Below, piece by piece: positions 50,811 to 62,200 of a stretch of DNA of 64,000 nucleotides. A program made the position numbers and the translations under genes. The notes below the pieces were generated by a model. That model had not been told where the DNA came from. It did not search any database and saw only the letters and a list, made by a program, of their open reading frames with translations. This DNA is from Auanema rhodensis (taxonomy: Eukaryota; Nematoda; Chromadorea; Rhabditida; Rhabditidae): the NCBI GenBank assembly GCA_964057225.1, contig OZ059894.1, positions 12,844,131-12,908,130 of the forward strand, given 5' to 3'. Numbering within the stretch: position 1 is the stretch's first letter; every line of letters starts with the position of its first letter.

Positions 50811-53248
50811 TTATAAAATATTTTCATGTTTTATTTCTTGAGTATCAAAATATTTAAACTTTTTTTTTTCACTGTTTAAAATCTTACAGAACGAATGAAT
50901 TGTTTCAAAACTATTGTAAAAATTTGAGATTGTTTCAAAATTTGTGATTAAATGAAGAAAATGGAGTAAAATGAATTGGAAAATTATAAAATATTTCCAT
51001 GTTTTATTTTCTTAGTATCAGAAAATTCAAATTAAGATCGTTTTTAATGTTTCAAATCTTAATGAACGAATGAATTGTTTCAAAACTATTGTAAAAATAT
51101 GAGATTGTTTCAAAATACGTGATTAAATGAAGAAAATGGAGTAAAATGAATTGGAAAATTATAAAATATTTCCATGTTTTATTTTCTTAGTATCAGAAAA
51201 TTCAAATTAAGATCGTTTTTAATGTTTCAAATCTTAATGAACGAATGAATTGTTTCAAAACTATTGTAAAAATATGAGATTAATTCAAAATACGTGATTA
51301 AATGAAGAAAATGGAGTAAAATGAATTGGAAAATTATAAAATATTTTCATGTTTTATTTCTTGAGTTTCAAAATATTCAAACTTTTTTTTTTCACTGTTT
51401 AAAATCTTAATGAACGAATGAATTGTTTCAAAACTATTGTAAAAATATGAGATTGTTTCAAAATACGTGATTAAATGAAGAAAATGGAGTAAAATGAATT
51501 GGAAAATTATAAAATATTTCCATGTTTTATTTTCTTAGTATCAGAAAATTCAAATTAAGATCGTTTTCAATGTTTCAAATCTTAATGAACGAATTAATCG
51601 TTTCAAAACTATTGTAAAAATATGAGATTGTTTCAAAATACGTGATTAAATGAAGAAAATAGAGTAAAATGAATTGGAATATTATAAAATATTTTCATGT
51701 TTTATTTCTTGAGTATCAAAATATTCAAACTTTTTTTTTTCACTGTTTAAAATCTTAATGAACGAATGAATTGTTTCAAAACTATTGTAAAAATTTGAGA
51801 TTGTTTCAAAATACGTGATTAAATGAAGAAAATGGAGTAAAATGAATTGGAAAATTATAAAATATTTCCATGTTTTATTTTTTTAGTATCAGAAAATTCA
51901 AATTAAGATCGTTTTTAATGTTTCAAATCTCAATGAACGAATGAATTGTTTCAAAACTATTGTAAAAATATGAGATTGTTTCAAAATACGTGATTAAATG
52001 AAGAAAATGGAGTAAAATGAATTGGAAAATTATAAAATATTTTCATGTTTTATTTCTTGAGTTTCAAAATATTCAAACTTTTTTTTTTCACTGTTTAAAA
52101 TCTTAATGAACGAATGAATTGTTTCAAAACTATTGTAAAAATTTGAGATTGTTTCAAAATACGTGATTTAATGAAGAAAATAGAGTAAAATGAATTGGAA
52201 AATTATAAAATATTTTCATGTTTTATTTTTTTAGTATCAGAAAATTCAAATTAAGATCGTTTTTAATGTTTCAAATCTTAATGAACGAATGAATTGTTTC
52301 AAAACTATTGTAAAAATATGAGATTGTTTCAAAATACGTGATTAAATGAAGAAAATGGAGTAAAATGAATTGGAAAATTATAAAATATTTTCATTTTTTA
52401 TTTCTTGAGTATCAAAATATTCAAAATTATATCTATTTTACTGTTAAAAACATTATTAACTGGATGATTTGTTTGGAAATTATTGTAAAAATATGAGATT
52501 GTTTCAAAATACGTGATTAAATGAAGAAAATGGAGCAAAATGAATTGGAAAATTATAAAATATTTTCATGTTTTATTTCTTGAGTATCAAAATATTTAAA
52601 CTTTTTTTTTTCACTGTTTAAAATCTTACAGAACGAATGAATTGTTTCAAAACTATTGTAAAAATTTGAGATTGTTTCAAAATTTGTGATTAAATGAAGA
52701 AAATGGAGTAAAATGAATTGGAAAATTATAAAATATTTCCATGTTTTATTTTCTTAGTATCAGAAAATTCAAATTAAGATCGTTTTTAATGTTTCAAATC
52801 TTAATGAACGAATGAATTGTTTCAAAACTATTGTAAAAATATGAGATTGTTTCAAAATACGTGATTAAATGAAGAAAATGGAGTAAAATGAATTGGAAAA
52901 TTATAAAATATTTCCATGTTTTATTTTCTTAGTATCAGAAAATTCAAATTAAGATCGTTTTTAATGTTTCAAATCTTAATGAACGAATGAATTGTTTCAA
53001 AACTATTGTAAAAATATGAGATTAATTCAAAATACGTGATTAAATGAAGAAAATGGAGTAAAATGAATTGGAAAATTATAAAATATTTTCATGTTTTATT
53101 TCTTGAGTTTCAAAATATTCAAACTTTTTTTTTTCACTGTTTAAAATCTTAATGAACGAATGAATTGTTTCAAAACTATTGTAAAAATATGAGATTGTTT
53201 CAAAATACGTGATTAAATGAAGAAAATGGAGTAAAATGAATTGGAAAA
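49765..53248. repeat. Tandem 10-monomer duplication (2 x 1742 bp)
   Basis: M12 M13/M14 M15 M16 M17 M18 M1 M2 M3 M4 at 49765-51506 and again at 51507-53248, both with the CTATTTTAC form of M18. It is nested on the end of the 21-monomer duplication and therefore younger. Confidence 0.92.
50811..52552. repeat. HOR block 19, 10 monomers, 1742 bp
   Basis: M1-M4, M12, M13/M14, M15-M18 (CTATTTTAC form). Confidence 0.92.
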
Positions 53249-53859
53249 TTATAAAATATTTTCATGTTTTATTTCTTGAGTTTCAAAATATTCAAACTTT
53301 TTTTTTTCACTGTTTAAAATCTTAATTAACGAATGAATTGTTTCAAAACTATTGTAAAAATATGAGATTGTTTCAAAATACGTGATTAAATGAAGAAAAT
53401 GGAGTAAAATGAATTGGAAAATTATAAAATATTTCCATGTTTTATTTTTTTAGTATCAGAAAATTCAAATTAAGATCGTTTTTAATGTTTCAAATCTCAA
53501 TGAACGAATGAATTGTTTCAAAACTATTGTAAAAATATGAGATTGTTTCAAAATACGTGATTAAATGAAGAAAATGGAGCAAAATGAATTGGAAAATTAT
53601 AAAATATTTTCATGTTTTATTTCTTGAGTATCAAAATATTTAAACTTTTTTTTTTCACTGTTTAAAATCTTAATGAACGAATGAATTGTTTCAAAACTAT
53701 TGTAAAAATATGAGATTGTTTCAAAATACGTGATTAAATGAAGAAAATGGAGTAAAATGAATTGGAAAATTATAAAATATTTCCATGTTTTATTTTTTTA
53801 GTATCAGAAAATTCAAATTAAGATCGTTTTTAATGTTTCAAATCTCAATGAACGAATGA

Positions 53860-53919
53860 ATTGTTTCAAAACTATTGTAAAAATATGAGATTGTTTCAAA
53901 ACTATTGTAAAAATATGAG
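53860..53919 (+). repeat. 30-bp internal tandem duplication in an M6 monomer
   Basis: Two copies of a 30-bp unit starting ATTGTTTCAAAACTATTG make the monomer 53770-53974 205 bp long. Normal monomers have ATTGTTTCAAAA at both ends of this unit, 30 bp apart, giving the 12-bp homology for slippage or unequal exchange. Confidence 0.95.
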
Positions 53920-55802
53920 ATTGTTTCAAAATACGTGATTAAATGAAGAAAATGGAGCAAAATGAATTGGAAAATTATAAAATATTTTCATGTTTTATTT
54001 CTTGAGTATCAAAATATTTAAACTTTTTTTTTTCACTGTTTAAAATCTTAATGAACGAATGAATTGTTTCAAAACTATTGTAAAAATATGAGATTGTTTC
54101 AAAATACGTGATTAAATGAAGAAAATGGAGTAAAATGAATTGGAAAATTATAAAATATTTTCATGTTTTATTTCTTGAGTTTCAAAATATTCAAACTTTT
54201 TTTTTTCACTGTTTAAAATCTTAATTAACGAATGAATTGTTTCAAAACTATTGTAAAAATATGAGATTGTTTCAAAATACGTGATTAAATGAAGAAAATG
54301 GAGTAAAATGAATTGGAAAATTATAAAATATTTCCATGTTTTATTTTTTTAGTATCAGAAAATTCAAATTAAGATCGTTTTTAATGTTTCAAATCTCAAT
54401 GAACGAATGAATTGTTTCAAAACTATTGTAAAAATATGAGATTGTTTCAAAATACGTGATTAAATGAAGAAAATGGAGCAAAATGAATTGGAAAATTATA
54501 AAATATTTTCATGTTTTATTTCTTGAGTATCAAAATATTTAAACTTTTTTTTTTCACTGTTTAAAATCTTAATGAACGAATGAATTGTTTCAAAACTATT
54601 GTAAAAATTTGAGATTGTTTCAAAATTTGTGATTAAATGAAGAAAATGGAGTAAAATGAATTGGAAAATTATAAAATATTTCCATGTTTTATTTTCTTAG
54701 TATCAGAAAATTCAAATTAAGATCGTTTTTAATGTTTCAAATCTTAATGAACGAATGAATTGTTTCAAAACTATTGTAAAAATATGAGATTGTTTCAAAA
54801 TACGTGATTAAATGAAGAAAATGGAGTAAAATGAATTGGAAAATTATAAAATATTTCCATGTTTTATTTTCTTAGTATCAGAAAATTCAAATTAAGATCG
54901 TTTTTAATGTTTCAAATCTTAATGAACGAATGAATTGTTTCAAAACTATTGTAAAAATATGAGATTAATTCAAAATACGTGATTAAATGAAGAAAATGGA
55001 GTAAAATGAATTGGAAAATTATAAAATATTTTCATGTTTTATTTCTTGAGTTTCAAAATATTCAAACTTTTTTTTTTCACTGTTTAAAATCTTAATGAAC
55101 GAATGAATTGTTTCAAAACTATTGTAAAAATATGAGATTGTTTCAAAATACGTGATTAAATGAAGAAAATGGAGTAAAATGAATTGGAAAATTATAAAAT
55201 ATTTTCATGTTTTATTTCTTGAGTTTCAAAATATTCAAACTTTTTTTTTTCACTGTTTAAAATCTTAATTAACGAATGAATTGTTTCAAAACTATTGTAA
55301 AAATATGAGATTGTTTCAAAATACGTGATTAAATGAAGAAAATGGAGTAAAATGAATTGGAAAATTATAAAATATTTCCATGTTTTATTTTTTTAGTATC
55401 AGAAAATTCAAATTAAGATCGTTTTTAATGTTTCAAATCTCAATGAACGAATGAATTGTTTCAAAACTATTGTAAAAATATGAGATTGTTTCAAAATACG
55501 TGATTAAATGAAGAAAATGGAGCAAAATGAATTGGAAAATTATAAAATATTTTCATGTTTTATTTCTTGAGTATCAAAATATTTAAACTTTTTTTTTTCA
55601 CTGTTTAAAATCTTAATGAACGAATGAATTGTTTCAAAACTATTGTAAAAATATGAGATTGTTTCAAAATACGTGATTAAATGAAGAAAATGGAGTAAAA
55701 TGAATTGGAAAATTATAAAATATTTCCATGTTTTATTTTTTTAGTATCAGAAAATTCAAATTAAGATCGTTTTTAATGTTTCAAATCTCAATGAACGAAT
55801 GA

Positions 55803-55862
55803 ATTGTTTCAAAACTATTGTAAAAATATGAGATTGTTTCAAAACTATTGTAAAAATATGAG
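55803..55862 (+). repeat. 30-bp internal tandem duplication, second copy
   Basis: Same expansion at the same offset in monomer 55713-55917, inherited through the 11-monomer duplication. Confidence 0.95.
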
Positions 55863-56701
55863 ATTGTTTCAAAATACGTGATTAAATGAAGAAAATGGAG
55901 CAAAATGAATTGGAAAATTATAAAATATTTTCATGTTTTATTTCTTGAGTATCAAAATATTTAAACTTTTTTTTTTCACTGTTTAAAATCTTAATGAACG
56001 AATGAATTGTTTCAAAACTATTGTAAAAATATGAGATTGTTTCAAAATACGTGATTAAATGAAGAAAATGGAGTAAAATGAATTGGAAAATTATAAAATA
56101 TTTTCATGTTTTATTTCTTGAGTTTCAAAATATTCAAACTTTTTTTTTTCACTGTTTAAAATCTTAATTAACGAATGAATTGTTTCAAAACTATTGTAAA
56201 AATATGAGATTGTTTCAAAATACGTGATTAAATGAAGAAAATGGAGTAAAATGAATTGGAAAATTATAAAATATTTCCATGTTTTATTTTTTTAGTATCA
56301 GAAAATTCAAATTAAGATCGTTTTTAATGTTTCAAATCTCAATGAACGAATGAATTGTTTCAAAACTATTGTAAAAATATGAGATTGTTTCAAAATACGT
56401 GATTAAATGAAGAAAATGGAGCAAAATGAATTGGAAAATTATAAAATATTTTCATGTTTTATTTCTTGAGTATCAAAATATTTAAACTTTTTTTTTTCAC
56501 TGTTTAAAATCTTAATGAACGAATGAATTGTTTCAAAACTATTGTAAAAATATGAGATTGTTTCAAAATACGTGATTGAATGAAGAAAATGGAGTAAAAT
56601 GAATTGGAAAATTATAAAATATTTCCATGTTTTATTTTTTTAGTATCAGAAAATTCAAATTAAGATCGTTTTTAATGTTTCAAATCTCAATGAACGAATG
56701 A

Positions 56702-56761
56702 ATTGTTTCAAAACTATTGTAAAAATATGAGATTGTTTCAAAACTATTGTAAAAATATGAG
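56702..56761 (+). repeat. 30-bp internal tandem duplication, third copy
   Basis: In monomer 56612-56816, same unit and offset. Confidence 0.95.
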
Positions 56762-57079
56762 ATTGTTTCAAAATACGTGATTAAATGAAGAAAATGGAGC
56801 AAAATGAATTGGAAAATTATAAAATATTTTCATGTTTTATTTCTTGAGTATCAAAATATTTAAACTTTTTTTTTTCACTGTTTAAAATCTTAATGAACGA
56901 ATGAATTGTTTCAAAACTATTGTAAAAATATGAGATTGTTTCAAAATACGTGATTAAATGAAGAAAATGGAGTAAAATGAATTGGAAAATTATAAAATAT
57001 TTCCATGTTTTATTTTTTTAGTATCAGAAATTTCAAATTAAGATCGTTTTTAATGTTTCAAATCTCAATGAACGAATGA

Positions 57080-57139
57080 ATTGTTTCAAAACTATTGTAA
57101 AAATATGAGATTGTTTCAAAACTATTGTAAAAATATGAG
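57080..57139 (+). repeat. 30-bp internal tandem duplication, fourth copy
   Basis: In monomer 56990-57194, same unit and offset. Confidence 0.95.
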
Positions 57140-58065
57140 ATTGTTTCAAAATACGTGATTAAATGAAGAAAATGGAGCAAAATGAATTGGAAAATTATAA
57201 AATATTTTCATGTTTTATTTCTTGAGTATCAAAATATTTAAACTTTTTTTTTTCACTGTTTAAAATCTTAATGAACGAATGAATTGTTTCAAAACTATTG
57301 TAAAAATATGAGATTGTTTCAAAATACGTGATTAAATGAAGAAAATGGAGTAAAATGAATTGGAAAATTATAAAATATTTCCATGTTTTATTTTTTTAGT
57401 ATCAGAAAATTCAAATTAAGATCGTTTTTAATGTTTCAAATCTCAATGAACGAATGAATTGTTTCAAAACTATTGTAAAAATATGAGATTGTTTCAAAAT
57501 ACGTGATTAAATGAAGAAAATGGAGTAAAATGAATTGGAAAATTATAAAATATTTTCATGTTTTATTTCTTGAGTTTCAAAATATTCAAACTTTTTTTTT
57601 TCACTGTTTAAAATCTTAATGAACGAATGAATTGTTTCAAAACTATTGTAAAAATTTGAGATTGTTTCAAAATACGTGATTTAATGAAGAAAATAGAGTA
57701 AAATGAATTGGAAAATTATAAAATATTTTCATGTTTTATTTTTTTAGTATCAGAAAATTCAAATTAAGATCGTTTTTAATGTTTCAAATCTTAATGAACG
57801 AATGAATTGTTTCAAAACTATTGTAAAAATATGAGATTGTTTCAAAATACGTGATTAAATGAAGAAAATGGAGTAAAATGAATTGGAAAATTATAAAATA
57901 TTTTCATTTTTTATTTCTTGAGTATCAAAATATTCAAAATTATATCTTTTTTACTGTTAAAAACATTATTAACTGGATGATTTGTTTGGAAATTATTGTA
58001 AAAATATGAGATTGTTTCAAAATACGTGATTAAATGAAGAAAATGGAGCAAAATGAATTGGAAAA

Positions 58066-59284
58066 TTATAAAATATTTTCATGTTTTATTTCTTGAGTAT
58101 CAAAATATTTAAACTTTTTTTTTTCACTGTTTAAAATCTTAATGAACGAATGAATTGTTTCAAAACTATTGTAAAAATATGAGATTGTTTCAAAATACGT
58201 GATTAAATGAAGAAAATGGAGTAAAATGAATTGGAAAATTATAAAATATTTCCATGTTTTATTTTCTTAGTATCAGAAAATTCAAATTAAGATCGTTTTC
58301 AATGTTTCAAATCTTAATGAACGAATTAATCGTTTCAAAACTATTGTAAAAATATGAGATTGTTTCAAAATACGTGATTAAATGAAGAAAATAGAGTAAA
58401 ATGAATTGGAATATTATAAAATATTTTCATGTTTTATTTCTTGAGTATCAAAATATTCAAACTTTTTTTTTTCACTGTTTAAAATCTTAATGAACGAATG
58501 AATTGTTTCAAAACTATTGTAAAAATTTGAGATTGTTTCAAAATACGTGATTAAATGAAGAAAATGGAGTAAAATGAATTGGAAAATTATAAAATATTTC
58601 CATGTTTTATTTTTTTAGTATCAGAAAATTCAAATTAAGATCGTTTTTAATGTTTCAAATCTCAATGAACGAATGAATTGTTTCAAAACTATTGTAAAAA
58701 TATGAGATTGTTTCAAAATACGTGATTAAATGAAGAAAATGGAGTAAAATGAATTGGAAAATTATAAAATATTTTCATGTTTTATTTCTTGAGTTTCAAA
58801 ATATTCAAACTTTTTTTTTTCACTGTTTAAAATCTTAATGAACGAATGAATTGTTTCAAAACTATTGTAAAAATTTGAGATTGTTTCAAAATACGTGATT
58901 TAATGAAGAAAATAGAGTAAAATGAATTGGAAAATTATAAAATATTTTCATGTTTTATTTTTTTAGTATCAGAAAATTCAAATTAAGATCGTTTTTAATG
59001 TTTCAAATCTTAATGAACGAATGAATTGTTTCAAAACTATTGTAAAAATATGAGATTGTTTCAAAATACGTGATTAAATGAAGAAAATGGAGTAAAATGA
59101 ATTGGAAAATTATAAAATATTTTCATTTTTTATTTCTTGAGTATCAAAATATTCAAAATTATATCTTTTTTACTGTTAAAAACATTATTAACTGGATGAT
59201 TTGTTTGGAAATTATTGTAAAAATATGAGATTGTTTCAAAATACGTGATTAAATGAAGAAAATGGAGCAAAATGAATTGGAAAA
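58066..59284. repeat. HOR block 21, 7 monomers, 1219 bp
   Basis: M7 M12 M13/M14 M15 M16 M17 M18: the third occurrence of this 7-mer, here with the common CTTTTTTAC form of M18. Confidence 0.92.
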
Positions 59285-62200
59285 TTATAAAATATTTTCA
59301 TGTTTTATTTCTTGAGTATCAAAATATTTAAACTTTTTTTTTTCACTGTTTAAAATCTTACAGAACGAATGAATTGTTTCAAAACTATTGTAAAAATTTG
59401 AGATTGTTTCAAAATTTGTGATTAAATGAAGAAAATGGAGTAAAATGAATTGGAAAATTATAAAATATTTCCATGTTTTATTTTCTTAGTATCAGAAAAT
59501 TCAAATTAAGATCGTTTTTAATGTTTCAAATCTTAATGAACGAATGAATTGTTTCAAAACTATTGTAAAAATATGAGATTGTTTCAAAATACGTGATTAA
59601 ATGAAGAAAATGGAGTAAAATGAATTGGAAAATTATAAAATATTTCCATGTTTTATTTTCTTAGTATCAGAAAATTCAAATTAAGATCGTTTTTAATGTT
59701 TCAAATCTTAATGAACGAATGAATTGTTTCAAAACTATTGTAAAAATATGAGATTAATTCAAAATACGTGATTAAATGAAGAAAATGGAGTAAAATGAAT
59801 TGGAAAATTATAAAATATTTTCATGTTTTATTTCTTGAGTTTCAAAATATTCAAACTTTTTTTTTTCACTGTTTAAAATCTTAATGAACGAATGAATTGT
59901 TTCAAAACTATTGTAAAAATATGAGATTGTTTCAAAATACGTGATTAAATGAAGAAAATGGAGTAAAATGAATTGGAAAATTATAAAATATTTTCATGTT
60001 TTATTTCTTGAGTTTCAAAATATTCAAACTTTTTTTTTTCACTGTTTAAAATCTTAATTAACGAATGAATTGTTTCAAAACTATTGTAAAAATATGAGAT
60101 TGTTTCAAAATACGTAATTAAATGAAGAAAATGGAGTAAAATGAATTGGAAAATTATAAAATATTTCCATGTTTTATTTTTTTAGTATCAGAAAATTCAA
60201 ATTAAGATCGTTTTTAATGTTTCAAATCTCAATGAACGAATGAATTGTTTTAAAACTATTGTAAAAATATGAGATTGTTTCAAAATACGTGATTAAATGA
60301 AGAAAATGGAGCAAAATGAATTGGAAAATTATAAAATATTTTCATGTTTTATTTCTTGAGTATCAAAATATTTAAACTTTTTTTTTTCACTGTTTAAAAT
60401 CTTAATGAACGAATGAATTGTTTCAAAACTATTGTAAAAATATGAGATTGTTTCAAAATACGTGATTAAATGAAGAAAATGGAGTAAAATGAATTGGAAA
60501 ATTATAAAATATTTTTATGTTTTATTTCTTGAGTTTCAAAATATTCAAACTTTTTTTTTTCACTGTTTAAAATCTTACAGAACGAATGAATTGTTTCAAA
60601 ACTATTGTAAAAATTTGAGATTGTTTCAAAATACGTGATTAAATGAAGAAAATGGAGTAAAATGAATTGGAAAATTATAAAATATTTCCATGTTTTATTT
60701 TCTTAGTATCAGAAAATTCGAATTAAGATCGTTTTCAATGTTTCAAATCTTAATGAACGAATTAATTGTTTCAAAACTATTGTAAAAATATGAGATTGTT
60801 TCAAAATACGTGATTAAATGAAGAAAATGGAGTAAAATGAATTGGAAAATTATAAAATATTTCCATGTTTTATTTTTTTAGTATCAGAAAATTCAAATTA
60901 AGATCGTTTTTAATGTTTCAAATCTCAATGAACGAATGAATTGTTTCAAAACTATTGTAAAAATATGAGATTGTTTCAAAATACGTGATTAAATGAAGAA
61001 AATGGAGTAAAATGAATTGGAAAATTATAAAATATTTTCATGTTTTATTTCTTGAGTTTCAAAATATTCAAACTTTTTTTTTTCACTGTTTAAAATCTTA
61101 ATGAACGAATGAATTGTTTCAAAACTATTGTAAAAATATGAGATTGTTTCAAAATACGTGATTAAATGAAGAAAATGGAGTAAAATGAATTGGAAAATTA
61201 TAAAATATTTCCATGTTTTATTTTCTTAGAATCAGAAAATTCAAATTAAGATCGTTTTCAATGTTTCAAATCTTAATGAACGAATTAATCGTTTCAAAAC
61301 TATTGTAAAAATATGAGATTGTTTCAAAATACGTGATTAAATGAAGAAAATAGAGTAAAATGAATTGGAATATTATAAAATATTTTCATGTTTTATTTCT
61401 TGAGTATCAAAATATTCAAACTTTTTTTTTTCACTGTTTAAAATCTTAATGAACGAATGAATTGTTTCAAAACTATTGTAAAAATATGAGATTGTTTCAA
61501 AATACGTGATTAAATGAAGGAAATGGAGTAAAATGAATTGGAAAATTATAAAATATTTTCATGTTTTATTTCTTGAGTTTCAAAATATTCAAACTTTTTT
61601 TTTTCACTGTTTAAAATCTTAATGAACGAATGAATTGTTTCAAAACTATTGTAAAAATTTGAGATTGTTTCAAAATACGTGATTAAATGAAGAAAATGGA
61701 GTAAAATGAATTGGAAAATTATAAAATATTTCCATGTTTTATTTTTTTAGTATCAGAAAATTCAAATTAAGATCGTTTTTAATGTTTCAAATCTCAATGA
61801 ACGAATGAATTGTTTCAAAACTATTGTAAAAATATGAGATTGTTTCAAAATACGTGATTAAATGAAGAAAATGGAGTAAAATGAATTGGAAAATTATAAA
61901 ATATTTTCATGTTTTATTTCTTGAGTTTCAAAATATTCAAACTTTTTTTTTTCACTGTTTAAAATCTTAATGAACGAATGAATTGTTTCAAAACTATTGT
62001 AAAAATATGAGATTGTTTCAAAATACGTGATTAAATGAAGGAAATGGAGTAAAATGAATTGGAAAATTATAAAATATTTTCATGTTTTATTTCTTGAGTT
62101 TCAAAATATTCAAACTTTTTTTTTTCACTGTTTAAAATCTTAATTAACGAATGAATTGTTTCAAAACTATTGTAAAAATATGAGATTGTTTCAAAATACG

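Larger units (their letters stand above)
44370..51506. repeat. Tandem 21-monomer duplication, period 3655 bp
   Basis: 44370-48024 is followed by 48025-51506, which repeats 20 of the 21 monomers in order and lacks only the final M5. Shared rare markers: GGGAAATT after the M13/M14 fusion, GAGTTTAAAAAT, GTTTATAATC and the CTATTTTAC form of M18. The second copy has a private ATAAAGTATT at the start of its third M15-type monomer (49069). Confidence 0.92.
52553..56438. repeat. Tandem 11-monomer duplication (2 x 1943 bp)
   Basis: 52553-54495 and 54496-56438 have the same order, including one expanded M6 each. The first monomer of the second copy (54496-54668) is a junction chimera: GAGTATC and CTTAATGAACG of M7 with AATTTGAG and AATTTGTG of M1. 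Confidence 0.9.
56439..57194. repeat. Tandem dimer M7 + expanded M6 (2 x 378 bp)
   Basis: 56439-56816 and 56817-57194. Each dimer is a 173-bp M7 and a 205-bp expanded M6. The first M7 has a private GATTGAATG, the second expanded M6 a private GAAATTTCAAATT. Confidence 0.92.
52553..58065. repeat. HOR block 20, 31 monomers, 5513 bp
   Basis: M1-M7, M6+30, M7, M5, M6, M7/M1 chimera, M2-M7, M6+30, M7, M5, M6, M7, M6+30, M7, M6+30, M7, M15-M18. The length is 120 bp above the monomer sum, matching four 30-bp expansions. It is the longest stretch between two M18 copies. Confidence 0.9.

Noticed and set aside
60511-60525. Yeast-type replication origin consensus
   Set aside because: A private C-to-T at 60516 creates an 11-of-11 match to the budding-yeast ARS core and most other monomers match 10 of 11, but such matches are expected in DNA this AT-rich and nothing points to yeast.
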